From assembly GCF_012863495.1 (NCBI RefSeq), contig NZ_JAAVJL010000001.1, forward strand, positions 2,352,001 through 2,416,000: a stretch of DNA of 64,000 bases, given 5' to 3'. This DNA comes from Pseudanabaena yagii GIHE-NHR1 (lineage in GTDB: Bacteria; Cyanobacteriota; Cyanobacteriia; Pseudanabaenales; Pseudanabaenaceae). Below the pieces are notes generated by a model, which was not told the DNA's origin, ran no database searches, and worked only from the letters and a program-made list of their open reading frames with translations. The translations under genes were made by a program, and so were the position numbers. Positions 33,601 to 41,880 of this stretch are shown here, piece by piece; position 1 is the stretch's first letter, and each line of letters begins with the position of its first letter.

Positions 33601-35125
33601 CAATTTATATCACAACTATAATCTGCGTCGGGAAATAGCCGATCAGTTTCTCGATGCTTGTCAAAAGAATGACAAGATAAGGTCTTTAGTTAACTATATT
33701 AATAGCTACACTCAATCAGGTCTAAGTGATCTTGTAAAGACCAAACTTAATGAGATAGAAACTTATATATTAGACCATGGCGAGATCTTAACCAATATTG
33801 AAGTAGAAGTTCTTTATAATAATTTCTTGTTTATTGTTTCAAGTATTAGGGATGATGTTACTCTTAATACAAACCTATACAAGTTTATTGGAGGAATTTA
33901 TAAAGAAAAAATAATCCAAGCAAAGCAGAATTCTCATCCTATCAAAAATTATACCTATCAACAAAGATATACTATCCGAGAGGAGCATCCACTGAAAATT
34001 GGATTTATATCTCCCCATTTTACGCGACACCCCGTTGGTTGGTGTAGCTTTGATGTTATTAGTGAGTTATCTCGTCTTACACCACATGTATATCTCTACA
34101 ATACTGGCAAAATAGAACCTGATGATCGAACTCATCTGTTTGAAGAGATTGCAGAAAAGTATTATTGGTATGATAACAAACAATTACCCATAAAAGATGG
34201 AGGAACTTTTTCCAATAGACTAGAGAGAGTAGTTGGCGACATTTTACAAGACAGTCTAGATATATTGGTAGATTTAGATTCAATAACAATTCCGCTAAAT
34301 ACTCATATTCTATACCGTAAGCTTGCGCCAGTTTGTATTTCGTGGTTAGGATTTGACGCACCTTTTATTTCTGCTGATAACTATATTCTCTGTGACCAAT
34401 ATACGCATCCATCGTCATTCGATCAATATTACCTAGAAAAGCTTGTCAGACTGCCTGACTCACATATGGCGATCGCAGGCTTTGAACATACGCCTATAGA
34501 TAGAGAGCATCAGAGATCAGTTCTAGGCATATCCCCTGAACAAGTTGCTTATCTGTTTGCTGCTCCTGGTCGTAAATTCAACCATGAAGGAGCAATCGCT
34601 TGTATTAGCATTCTCAATCACGTCCCTAATGCAGTACTAATGCATAAAGGCTCAGGAGATAACGAAGCTATTCGTTCTATCTATTATCAAGAATGTAGCA
34701 ATCAAGGTGTAGATTACGATAGAGTCAAGTTTTTGCGTAGTTACAAAACTGAAGAAGAACATAGATCTACTTATTTACTGGCAGATATATATCTTGATTC
34801 TTATCCCTATAATGGTGGTAGTCATAATCTTGAAGCCCTTTGGTTAGGACTACCAGTAGTAACTAGAGTCGGAAGCCAATCGTTTGCTAGAATGGGTCAC
34901 TCATTTCTCCGATCAGTTGGTATAGATGAGGGCATTGCCAGTAGCTGGGAAGAATATATTAAATGGGGAGTTAAGTTAGGGACGGATACCTATTTAAGAA
35001 ACTCAATCCGCGAGAGATTAATTCAATCTAAACATCCTGATACATTAGCTCCTCTCTGGAATCCCCAAAAGCTCGCTAAGGATATGTATGAGATATTCAA
35101 AACATTGTTGAATGATAGAAAGTAA
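30638..35125 (+). CDS. giant TPR protein with two OGT-like (GT41) domains
   Basis: 1495 residues from ATG 30638; the frame also offers GTG 30608, but the first 10 residues add nothing. Order: helical TPR-like region (1-380); first GT41/SPINDLY-type catalytic domain (about 385-750: RIGYLSNYLRRHSVGF, LKPAPIQITWLGWD, LDTYPYNGATHTMETLWMG, IVTRVGEQFVARNS); six or so canonical TPRs (about 775-975: AYADAYYNLGIAFSNVGD); second GT41 domain (about 1118-1480: KIGFISPHFTRHPVGW, APVCISWLGFDA, LDSYPYNGGSHNLEALWLG, PVVTRVGSQSFARMG). The family adds sugars such as GlcNAc to protein Ser/Thr. Both domains keep the His before the first GT helix and the YPYNG-x-(T/S)H motif. The likely target is the adjacent Ser/Thr-rich pilin (inference). 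Confidence 0.85.
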   Translation: MNIEMSFSPESIHPSELAKEAHNYYLEGKYDVAENIYETLLTLDNISKTNYWYLGLCQLLQGKENDAQMTWLLAIDNDDIDQISQWTEELCQILDNEADRLVSLDCAQEALAIRYSHQVVNPNSLANLVSIILIYIKLQTFTPEELVNVGVIDLLDSGEFFPIESHLLKEIIGKIISFKLPDQVVVGFLKSICLAHIDYKEEIIEQLLRASGNLINYPNVAIEILEIGLLVDPDNPEILLYLIDFNYQGNNEESIRIAKYFHSLVLSNNSKAIYKVLASQWLIKALIYNCDYWEEAAKVHQECDQYFWELVNEGSNSLSLKEASYYLQVTGYYAPYFSDNPREAHAIRQAVRQLAYDRIYASEKENIENYKKRLSIRKRSHQPNRPIRIGYLSNYLRRHSVGFLARWLIQYHDRDRFEIYGYLGNFQENDVLQLWYEKQFHKTYREKSYNPVDLANQIQQDGIDILIDLDSITTALTSGVLALKPAPIQITWLGWDAVGQPSVDYFIADPYVLPESAEDYYIEKIWRLPHTYLAVDGFEVSAPTIRRDLLNIPKDAVVYYSSQAAMKRHPHTIRLQMRIIKLVPNSYLLLKGFGNTVSLQEFFYRIAESEGVSTDRLVFLPYTNGEREHRANMGIADIVLDTYPYNGATHTMETLWMGIPIVTRVGEQFVARNSYTMMINAGITEGIAWTDEEYVEWGVRLGIDTELRQQVVWKLRQGRQTEPLWDSRQFTKDLENAYEQMWLKYLESDDQQVEVDTESDRALFIAESEIQNTQGIVFAQKDKLQDAILSFQTAISLNPAYADAYYNLGIAFSNVGDLEQAIVNFLATIALKPHHANALYNLGMTCSRQGKPEEAIAYLSQALTLTPEDIETHLALGNVFFEQNKWDEALKCYQAALEVDPNSSLALCSIGATLGEQGNYQEAIATLQAAIKLDPDNAQAYCNLGYTFSKTKQLQEASDCYRQAIQIKPDFGSAFWNFNNDILSNSDSNLYHNYNLRREIADQFLDACQKNDKIRSLVNYINSYTQSGLSDLVKTKLNEIETYILDHGEILTNIEVEVLYNNFLFIVSSIRDDVTLNTNLYKFIGGIYKEKIIQAKQNSHPIKNYTYQQRYTIREEHPLKIGFISPHFTRHPVGWCSFDVISELSRLTPHVYLYNTGKIEPDDRTHLFEEIAEKYYWYDNKQLPIKDGGTFSNRLERVVGDILQDSLDILVDLDSITIPLNTHILYRKLAPVCISWLGFDAPFISADNYILCDQYTHPSSFDQYYLEKLVRLPDSHMAIAGFEHTPIDREHQRSVLGISPEQVAYLFAAPGRKFNHEGAIACISILNHVPNAVLMHKGSGDNEAIRSIYYQECSNQGVDYDRVKFLRSYKTEEEHRSTYLLADIYLDSYPYNGGSHNLEALWLGLPVVTRVGSQSFARMGHSFLRSVGIDEGIASSWEEYIKWGVKLGTDTYLRNSIRERLIQSKHPDTLAPLWNPQKLAKDMYEIFKTLLNDRK

Positions 35126-35167
35126 AAACAAAGATCAATCAATACTCAATTATATAACTGCAAACTA

Positions 35168-36319
35168 ATGACACACTCACTAACAGTTGAAGGATGGCGT
35201 TTTTTACCGCATTCCTATTCTATTATCAATCAATTCCAATGCCTTGAAATTCTAAAAATAGAAAGAATTGAACTCTTTCATAAAGATCTACCTTACCACA
35301 AAGACACTTGGGTTCCTCATGAGAAATTGTTTAGTCCAATTGAAGAATTAGAATTATCAAAAATCAATTCTCCTGCAATAGATCAATTTTCTGACGTAAC
35401 ATTAAGAATGTCTTATCCTTTTTGCTTTGATTTGGCTAATTCAAAGCAAACCTATGTTTTCATAACTTCCGAACAAAGCTATATTGGTAATGATGCCCTA
35501 TGGTCTAATTATTCACTTGAAGAAGCTCATAAGAAGTTTGATGTTATTTTAATTACGCCCTCAAATTGGTCTAAGAATGGTCTCATTAATAGTGGTGCAG
35601 ACCCAAAACGTATCGTAGTTGTTCCACATGGGATTGCCCCAAACATATATAAACCAGCATTAGAGACAGAAAGATTATTTTTAAGAAAACAGTTTGGATT
35701 TGAAGATGAATTTGTATTTTTAAACATAGGATCTATGTCTCACAATAAACGCGTAGATCTCGTTATAAAATCTTTTTCTAAAGTTTTAGAAAAATATCCA
35801 AATTCTAGATTAATTTTAAAGGGTCTAGATAGTATATATACAAGTAGAGAGTCTTTAATCAACTCTTTAAAAAATTTTTTGACTGATAAAGAAGCCGCTC
35901 TTGTCATTGACCGATTAACCTATATAGGCATTCCATTGCCATTTAATGAGATGGCTAAGTTATATCAAATAGCAGATGTTTATGTATCTCCCTACGGAGC
36001 AGAAGGATTTAATCTACCTGTATTAGAAGCTGCGGCTTGTGGATTACCTGTAATCTGTACAAATGGAGGTTCAACTGATGATTTTACAACCTCCGATTTT
36101 GCTTTACATATTGAAAGTGAGCTAGTAAAACCTGATTGGAATGATGAAGCAATTTGGCTGAATCCCAGCTTGGAGCATTTGATTGAACTAATGCATTTTG
36201 TCATAGAGAATGATAATTTTAGGGAGTCCGCTCGAATTAATGGCTCATCTTTTATTCATCAAAACTTTGCTTGGAGTCATATAGTAGACAAATTATTAAA
36301 TGTATTCAAATTAGAGTGA
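35168..36319 (+). CDS. GT4-family glycosyltransferase
   Basis: 383 residues, GT-B fold. The C-terminal UDP-sugar-binding half is clear: FLNIGSMSHNKRVDLVIKSF, RLILKGLDSIYTSRESLI, VSPYGAEGFNLPVLEAAACG with the E-x7-E motif, and PVICTNGGSTDDF. The N-terminal half is divergent and binds the acceptor. Starts 42 bp after the OGT-like gene on the same strand, so it is probably co-transcribed. It likely extends a glycan or decorates the same substrate. AT-rich and sparse in HIP1 sites, like its neighbours. Confidence 0.82.
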   Translation: MTHSLTVEGWRFLPHSYSIINQFQCLEILKIERIELFHKDLPYHKDTWVPHEKLFSPIEELELSKINSPAIDQFSDVTLRMSYPFCFDLANSKQTYVFITSEQSYIGNDALWSNYSLEEAHKKFDVILITPSNWSKNGLINSGADPKRIVVVPHGIAPNIYKPALETERLFLRKQFGFEDEFVFLNIGSMSHNKRVDLVIKSFSKVLEKYPNSRLILKGLDSIYTSRESLINSLKNFLTDKEAALVIDRLTYIGIPLPFNEMAKLYQIADVYVSPYGAEGFNLPVLEAAACGLPVICTNGGSTDDFTTSDFALHIESELVKPDWNDEAIWLNPSLEHLIELMHFVIENDNFRESARINGSSFIHQNFAWSHIVDKLLNVFKLE

Positions 36320-36331
36320 TTTTTTCATTGA

Positions 36332-36913
36332 TCATGGATTTCTAATTAAGAAAACCACATCAAATTCATATTCCCAATTAAAGTGACGATAACAAGTGAA
36401 CTTGTTAAAAATATTGAAAATATCTTGTAGATTGAAGTCATACAAGTGATATGGGTTATAGTGAGTAGTTTTTTTAGAAGGGTAGGTTAATATGACATGG
36501 TTAATATTGTTGCGATCGCAAAAATTTGGTAGTATGTCTTGATCTTCTATATGTTCAATTGTTTCTACAGAAAATAACATATCTATTTCTTTATCAGTAA
36601 TCCATTCATTGATATTGACGTTAAAAAACTGCGTCTTATCACCTCTATATTCTTTATTTGCAAAATCAATAATATCTGAATTCGAGTCTAAGCCAATTAC
36701 AGAAGTAACATCAGGGTTAGTAGAGAGTAAATAACTACCATATCCACAACCACAAGCGGCATCACAAACCACACCTTTAGCAAACTGCCGTAACAAAGCA
36801 TATCGTTCAACATGCCTCTGTATACGAATTTTCTGCTCTATTTCTAGTAGCTGATTCTTATCTAGATAAATGTGTTGGTCGGCAATTTTATTGTTTTTAG
36901 ATAAAGATGACAT
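36332..36913 (-). CDS. class I SAM-dependent methyltransferase
   Basis: 193 residues. Motif I reads VVCDAACGCGYGSYLL near residue 48, followed by VIGLDSNSDIIDFA for the acidic ribose-binding residue and MLFSVETIEHIEDQD for motif post-I. This is the methyltransferase_11-like group often found in sugar biosynthesis clusters, so O-methylation of a sugar or glycan is plausible. Convergent with the GT4 gene, stop to stop 12 bp apart, with no hairpin between them. Same strand as the GT at 36934, 20 bp downstream of it, so one operon. Confidence 0.8.
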   Translation of the reverse strand: MSSLSKNNKIADQHIYLDKNQLLEIEQKIRIQRHVERYALLRQFAKGVVCDAACGCGYGSYLLSTNPDVTSVIGLDSNSDIIDFANKEYRGDKTQFFNVNINEWITDKEIDMLFSVETIEHIEDQDILPNFCDRNNINHVILTYPSKKTTHYNPYHLYDFNLQDIFNIFNKFTCYRHFNWEYEFDVVFLIRNP

Positions 36914-36933
36914 TGTATTTCAATTAGTATTAT

Positions 36934-38016
36934 TTACGATTGAGATTTAATTTTGCGAGATTCAATATCTTCGGTGATTACGTCCCAAATTTTACCGAAG
37001 ATGCTTTCCCAGTTATGCTCTTTAACAATTTGTTCTCTCAATAATTCACTTCGCTTTAGTAAGTCTTCTTCTGGTAAGTTTAAAGCCCATTCTATAATCT
37101 TGTGATTCTCATGGGGATCGTGAGTCAAATAGATCGCATGAGGACTAGAAAAACCACTTTCAGGAGTAATGAGCGGAATCAATCCTCTGGCACAGTTTTC
37201 TAGAATAGTTGTAGCTTGTGCATCCATAGTTGCAGTATGGATATAAAAATCGCAGTTATCTACAATCCAAGAATTGATTTCAGGATCATTGTTGTTAATT
37301 GTACCAAGGAACTTAAAGACAAATTTATCATTATTCCCTAAATCTACCTGAACTTTACCAACAGGTGCATTAAATGAAGAACTTGCTACATGCAAAAGTG
37401 TTTCAACATTGACTAAGCTTTTACAAGTGATATCAAATCCTTTATAAGTACCTAAATTGCTAACATGAAGTAGCTGTCTATTTCCAATTTTATTAAAAGT
37501 CTTTTTGTGGATAGGGAAATTCTGAGATGCAATGCCCATATTACAGTGTACTAATTTATCTCTTACACCATATTGCAAGGAATCATCTTGTTTCTCAAAC
37601 GTGCGATCTATCCAGATATTGCCACACAAAGCAAATATTTTCTGCGCATTTAGTAATTGATAATCTATGCAAGGCATTATCCATTCTTTAGGAAAATGTG
37701 GAACCCAAGGCATAAGTATATATGTATTTGGATGAGCTAAATCTTTTGTACTGATTGCATTGTCTTTTACCCAGTTTCGTATTGATTTCCCTTTTGTTGG
37801 ATCGTCTACGCCATTGCTACCATGCCAAGTCGGATGGCCTATCAATATATCATTAGGATTATCAGTTAATTTACCAAACAAGCAACTAGTTTGATGAAAG
37901 TTGGTTTTTTGACCAAGATAATACTCTGCCCATTTACCAATTTCTAAGTTGGAAAACTCATATATCGAGTAGCTATTCTCGTATAATACATAACCAGCCC
38001 ACAAGAAGTGTAACAT
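36934..38016 (-). CDS. glycosyltransferase-like protein (GT-B type)
   Basis: 360 residues. The pattern LLHVSNLGTYKGFDITCKSL in the middle, then FYIHTATMDAQATTILENCARGLIPLITPESGFSS, matches the GT-B fold's sugar-nucleotide half with an E-x7-type motif. The N-terminal half (DILIGHPTWHGSNG, THPNTYILMPW-like aromatic stretches) is divergent. No membrane segment. Donor and acceptor unknown. First gene of the two-gene minus operon with the methyltransferase. Part of the putative pilin glycosylation block. Confidence 0.7.
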   Translation of the reverse strand: MLHFLWAGYVLYENSYSIYEFSNLEIGKWAEYYLGQKTNFHQTSCLFGKLTDNPNDILIGHPTWHGSNGVDDPTKGKSIRNWVKDNAISTKDLAHPNTYILMPWVPHFPKEWIMPCIDYQLLNAQKIFALCGNIWIDRTFEKQDDSLQYGVRDKLVHCNMGIASQNFPIHKKTFNKIGNRQLLHVSNLGTYKGFDITCKSLVNVETLLHVASSSFNAPVGKVQVDLGNNDKFVFKFLGTINNNDPEINSWIVDNCDFYIHTATMDAQATTILENCARGLIPLITPESGFSSPHAIYLTHDPHENHKIIEWALNLPEEDLLKRSELLREQIVKEHNWESIFGKIWDVITEDIESRKIKSQS

Positions 38017-38286
38017 TATTGTAATTACATATGTTTTTGCGATTTTATCATGATATGTTGACCGCTAAATTTTGTAACTATATTCTAAATCAATACTGCG
38101 GACAAAATTTGTAATTAATCAGCACTATAATAACAAACGAAAGGAAGATGAGAATGAGATTTAATCGGAGTAGGATCCAAGTCTAAGAGATAAATAAAGC
38201 GCTCCAGCTTAGTGGTGCAGAAAAGTCTTGAAAGGGTTGATAATAGAGTCTCATAATGAGATTAAGAGAAATAAAAGGAGCAAAGG

Positions 38287-38560
38287 ATGGATACTCAAGT
38301 TCCTCAACAAAAGTTCTTATACAAATGCCCTACTTATATCTTCAGCTACAACAACAAATGAGTCAATGGATTTAGCCAAAAGATAAACGCCATTTACAAG
38401 GATTTGCCGAATACGTAGCCGCAATATTACAAGCAGGCAGTGATAGTTTGAGTAATTAGTTTCCCTATTTGAACCATCGGAAGTTCAAGCAAAGAGTCAG
38501 ATGGAAAGACTCAGTAATTCCTTTTATCCATCTATATTCACCGCCAAGGCAAAGTAAAGT
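38287..38560 (+). pseudogene. decayed DDE transposase fragment
   Basis: Translation in the frame containing 38325 gives YLQLQQQMSQWI-stop-PKDKRHLQGFAEYVAAILQAGSDSLSN-stop-FPYLNHR (stops as marked), then after a frameshift QAKSQMERLS. This is the N-terminal region of a common cyanobacterial transposase (LQ-F-EYVAA-L, YLNHR, SHMERLSYFLHNP). Stop codons, a frameshift and lack of the catalytic DDE region show it is dead. Confidence 0.6.
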
Positions 38561-38880
38561 GATTTATTGATCACGTCTCGGACTTTGATCCCTAGACAGT
38601 CCAGAAATACAATCGGGTAAACCTCACTGATTGGCTCCGAGAAGCACCACTTATCTGTAAAAAACTATTTCTTATCTAATCCTGATTCAAAATGGGTAAT
38701 TCTCTCAATAGTTTTTGATGAGACAGTGACATGGCTCCGAGTCAAGATCTCAATTCGTGATTCCATTGTTTAGGTGTGACTTGTGTTCCCTAGCGATCAC
38801 CTATTTAGGATGACTATGACGTAGCTAAAGCCAAACTTTGAAACAGAGGGAGATTTCGATTTATTTGGCGATCTCGTTGC
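38530..38880 (-). pseudogene. decayed IS256-type transposase fragment
   Basis: On the minus strand 38545-38650 reads SEPISEVYPIVFLDCLGIKVRDVINKSLY followed by FALAVNIDG, a stop, then KELLSLSI. This equals the IS256 block VYPIVFLDAIHVKIRDEG-xVxNKAVYLALGVN-xGxKELLG. Upstream, VTVSSKTIERITHF recalls the S-xI-S-IT-KV block. Multiple stops; no ends visible. It abuts or overlaps the other fragment, so one element probably inserted in the other before both decayed. Confidence 0.6.
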
Positions 38881-39187
38881 AAATTAGAGAATAGGCAATA
38901 ACCTGTCAAGCGTAAAAAGTTCCTACTATACAGACAAACCAAGTAACCGTAAATTTATCTCTACCTTTTGAAGTGATCGTTGACATGATGCGATCGCAAA
39001 TCTACTTTGTACAATCTCAAGACCGCTAGCAGAGAGTAAAGTAAGTTAACATTATTTTCTATTTCACGATTTGGGGTAGTCCTAAAGGAAGGATTTATAT
39101 GATGAGGATAGATGGGGTGAAGCACTATCCATCTAGACAATACTAGTATGGAATCATTGAAAAACACTTTATTAGGAAAACTTAGAT

Positions 39188-40111
39188 ATGGATTTTAGTG
39201 CAGCTTTACCAATTTTCGCGATTACCCTACGGGAGGGAGTTGAAGCTGCCCTTGTGGTAGGAATTGTGATGGCATATCTGAAAAAGGTCGATCGCAGTTC
39301 GCTCAATCCTTGGGTATTTGGCGGTATTGGTACAGGAATATTAGCGAGTTTTATCGTAGGTCTGCTCCTCAATTGGTTTGTGAAACAGGTGGAAAATACT
39401 GAACCAATGCAGGCGGCTCTTTATGGGCAATTGTGGCAGGGAGTTTTAGGCATCACCGCGATCGCCATGTTGAGTTGGATGTTAGTCTGGATGACCGAAA
39501 ATGCCAAAGCTCTCAAGGGAGAAATCGAAGGGCAAATTGGTAAGGCGATCGCTAATGAAAAAAGTGCAGGTTGGGCAGTGTTTATGCTGATTTTAATTGC
39601 CGTATTGCGTGAAGGCTTTGAAGTCGTAATTTTCATTTCGGCAAAGCTGCAAGGGGGGATTGTGCCAGTTATCGGCGCGATCGCAGGTTTAGTCGGTGCA
39701 GTAGCGATCGGGATTGCCCTCTTTCAATTTGGAATTCGCATTAATCTCCGAGTATTTTTTCAAGCAATGGGGATTTTTCTCCTACTCATCGTTGCAGGCT
39801 TAGTAGTCAGTGCGATCGGGCATCTCGATAAAGCTGTGGCTGCCTATGGAGAACTAACACAAACTGCTATTTGTTTACCTGCGGCTTCGGCTACAGAAAT
39901 GAGTTCTTGTTTGCTTGGGGGATTAGTTTGGGATGTCCATGATATTTTCCCTGATACTAAATTCCCAGCCATTCTACTCAAAGCGATGTTTGGCTTTCGC
40001 GATCGCCTATTTCTAGGACAAGCGATCGGTTATTTCACGTTCCTAATCTCTGCGGGTGTCCTTTATTTCCATAGCCTCACAGGGAAGTCTATTATCAAAC
40101 AGCAAGGTTAA
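39188..40111 (+). CDS. FTR1-family high-affinity iron permease
   Basis: 307 residues with seven predicted membrane helices. Both R-E-x-x-E iron-passage motifs are present: TLREGVEAALVVGI near residue 14 and VLREGFEVVIFI near residue 143. The family moves ferric iron coupled to oxidation by a copper oxidase (yeast) or acts in the EfeUOB system (bacteria). No efeO or efeB is adjacent. ATG 39188. Terminated by the hairpin at 40141. A fur-type operator is not evident by eye. Confidence 0.87.
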   Translation: MDFSAALPIFAITLREGVEAALVVGIVMAYLKKVDRSSLNPWVFGGIGTGILASFIVGLLLNWFVKQVENTEPMQAALYGQLWQGVLGITAIAMLSWMLVWMTENAKALKGEIEGQIGKAIANEKSAGWAVFMLILIAVLREGFEVVIFISAKLQGGIVPVIGAIAGLVGAVAIGIALFQFGIRINLRVFFQAMGIFLLLIVAGLVVSAIGHLDKAVAAYGELTQTAICLPAASATEMSSCLLGGLVWDVHDIFPDTKFPAILLKAMFGFRDRLFLGQAIGYFTFLISAGVLYFHSLTGKSIIKQQG

Positions 40112-40140
40112 TCACATCGCTTTGTAGCCCATAGCGAACC

Positions 40141-40189
40141 CAGAAATTTTTTGAAGGGTTTACGAAGTCAACCTTTCAAAAAATTTCTG
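40141..40189. terminator. convergent terminator
   Basis: 20-bp arms 40141-40160 and 40170-40189 with one G:U pair and a 9-base loop, A/T-rich outer stem. Lies between the FTR1 gene and the stop of the minus-strand phnE-like gene at 40192, serving both. Confidence 0.7.
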
Positions 40190-40191
40190 AT

Positions 40192-41007
40192 TCAATCTAC
40201 TTTAAATTTATTTCGCAATTGACTGCTGAGCGCATCGATCGCAGTTACAACAACTAATAAAACCAACATCATTGTTGTGGCTTTGTTATATTCAAACCCA
40301 CGAATATAACTGACTAGCTCAAAGCCGATTCCCCCTGCGCCAACCACTCCTAAAACAGAGGCAGCGCGAATATTGTACTCAAACATATAAAGCGTATAGC
40401 CAAGGCAGAGGGGCAAAACTTGAGGCATCACCCCATATTGGGCAATTTGCCACCATGAAGCACGGCTGACTTGCAAAGATTCAAGCGATCGCTGATCTAC
40501 AGATTCGATTGCCTCTTGATAGAACTTCGCCAAATAGCCAATCGTATAAATTCCTAAGGCCAAAGTTCCTGCGGGTGCGCCTAAGCCTGTCGCTGCTACA
40601 AAAAATAGTCCCAAAATAATCGATGGAACAGAACGGACGGCATTTTGGACAAGACTAGCTAACCAGCGTAACCAGATAGGGGATAGATTCCGAGCCGATA
40701 ATAGTGCTAAAGGAATGGAGAGAATTGCGCCAATTGTCGTTCCCCAGAGAGACATTTGCACAGTCTCAATTAGCGCCTTAATTGCTACATCTAAAATGCT
40801 GAGATCGGGTGGTAACAGTCGTGACAGAAAATCTGTCATGTAGGGAAGACTGGTTTTGATTAATTCGGGATTAACTTTTAGCCCTTGCAATGACCAGATA
40901 TAAGCCCATCCTAAACCAATAATTACCAAAACTCTAACCAACCAGACATTGTATTGGTTTGAGGTGATTTTAGAAATAGTGGGGTGAATCCGATCGGTAA
41001 ATTTCAT
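40192..41007 (-). CDS. phnE: phosphonate/phosphite-type ABC transporter permease
   Basis: 271 residues with the EAA-loop pattern of binding-protein-dependent permeases (YQEAIESVDQRSLESLQVSRASWWQIAQYGVMPQVLPL), and six hydrophobic helices. It resembles PhnE (NAVRSVPSIILGLFFVAATGLGAPAGTLALG; GAGGIGFELVSYIRGFEYNKA). It pairs with the ATPase gene upstream, whose stop overlaps its start by one base (TAATG), so they are translationally coupled. Transported substrate: phosphonate, phosphite or phosphate; no C-P lyase or ptxD genes are in the window, so this cannot be resolved. Confidence 0.85.
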   Translation of the reverse strand: MKFTDRIHPTISKITSNQYNVWLVRVLVIIGLGWAYIWSLQGLKVNPELIKTSLPYMTDFLSRLLPPDLSILDVAIKALIETVQMSLWGTTIGAILSIPLALLSARNLSPIWLRWLASLVQNAVRSVPSIILGLFFVAATGLGAPAGTLALGIYTIGYLAKFYQEAIESVDQRSLESLQVSRASWWQIAQYGVMPQVLPLCLGYTLYMFEYNIRAASVLGVVGAGGIGFELVSYIRGFEYNKATTMMLVLLVVVTAIDALSSQLRNKFKVD

Positions 41008-41786
41008 TAGGCGGCGTTAGCGGACTGAAATTGTGACAGACTTTGCAATCTCGCAAACTGTCTTTCAATATTTTGACAGTCCCCATCATACCAGACCTTC
41101 CCTGCGTCAAGAATGATCGCTCTTTGAGCGTACTGAGTGGCAAGGGCGAGATCATGCAACACCACTACCACCGTCAATCCTCGGCTGTGCATTTCGGCAA
41201 GAGAATCCATCACTTGATTAATGCCTGAGATATCTAAACCAGTAGTGGGTTCATCAGCTAGCAGAATATGGGGTGATTGAATTAAGGTGCGGGCGATCGC
41301 TACCCTTTGGCGTTGACCACCGCTTAGTTGTCTTGCTTTTTGATAGATTTGCTCTTGTAACCCCATTTTCTGTAATAGCTGCATAGCAACGCGGCGATCG
41401 CTTTTGGGAAATCCCCATAGACTCTGCCATGTAGTTAGTTCTCCTAAACAGCCACAGAGTACATTATCTAAACAAGAAAGCTGATCGACTAAAGCGCCAC
41501 CTTGAAAGAGGAAGCCAATATTTTTACGAACTTCGCCAATATGTCTTTGCTCAACCGATGTTCCGCATATTTGAATTTCTCCTTGCTGAATTGGCACTAA
41601 ACCAACTAGCGATCGCAATAGAGTTGATTTGCCAGCACCATTCATTCCCAATAAAGCGACAAATTCCCCATGATTGATTTGCACATCAATTCCATTGAGG
41701 ATTGGGCGCTGCAAGGTAGATTGATATTCCGTGCGGATATTATGGCAAGCGATCGCAGGCAAGTTTCTATCTGATAATGGTTCCAT
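41007..41786 (-). CDS. phnC: phosphonate-type ABC transporter ATP-binding protein
   Basis: Walker A GMNGAGKSTLL, Q-loop FLFQGGALVDQ, signature LSGGQRQRVAIART, Walker B HILLADEPTTGLD and an H-loop VVVLHDLALA are all present. The open frame runs to 41852, but the ATG at 41786 (MEPLSDRNLPAIAC) is the better start: the extra 22 residues lie in the leader next to a hairpin. 259 residues. Powers the PhnE permease; gene order phnD-phnC-phnE on the minus strand. Confidence 0.87.
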   Translation of the reverse strand: MEPLSDRNLPAIACHNIRTEYQSTLQRPILNGIDVQINHGEFVALLGMNGAGKSTLLRSLVGLVPIQQGEIQICGTSVEQRHIGEVRKNIGFLFQGGALVDQLSCLDNVLCGCLGELTTWQSLWGFPKSDRRVAMQLLQKMGLQEQIYQKARQLSGGQRQRVAIARTLIQSPHILLADEPTTGLDISGINQVMDSLAEMHSRGLTVVVVLHDLALATQYAQRAIILDAGKVWYDGDCQNIERQFARLQSLSQFQSANAA

Positions 41787-41820
41787 ATATTTAAAGTCAC
41801 ATTTAAACTTATTGATGAGT

Positions 41821-41875
41821 AATGAAGTGTCTCGCTCTGCGAGACACTTCATTAGTAAATTTGGGTTTACTAATG
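41821..41875. terminator. two overlapping hairpins between phnD and phnC
   Basis: Hairpin 1: 41821-41835 / 41839-41853. Hairpin 2: 41850-41859 / 41866-41875. They share bases 41850-41853, so they are mutually exclusive. Located just after the phnD stop and before phnC, where partial termination or mRNA stabilisation would make more binding protein than transporter (inference). Confidence 0.6.
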
Positions 41876-41880
41876 ATGAA

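Larger units (their letters stand above)
38017..39187. other. 1171-bp gene-free gap with transposase debris
   Basis: No intact gene. 38287-38560 and about 38530-38880 hold remains of two different transposases on opposite strands. The last 200 bp have HIP1 (near 38990) and a CTACCC-like run, without recognisable structure, and must contain the FTR1 promoter. Confidence 0.6.

Noticed and set aside
41787-41852. Longer N-terminus for the PhnC-like ATPase
   Set aside because: Lies in a hairpin leader, is absent from the family, and ATG 41786 fits the ABC domain start.
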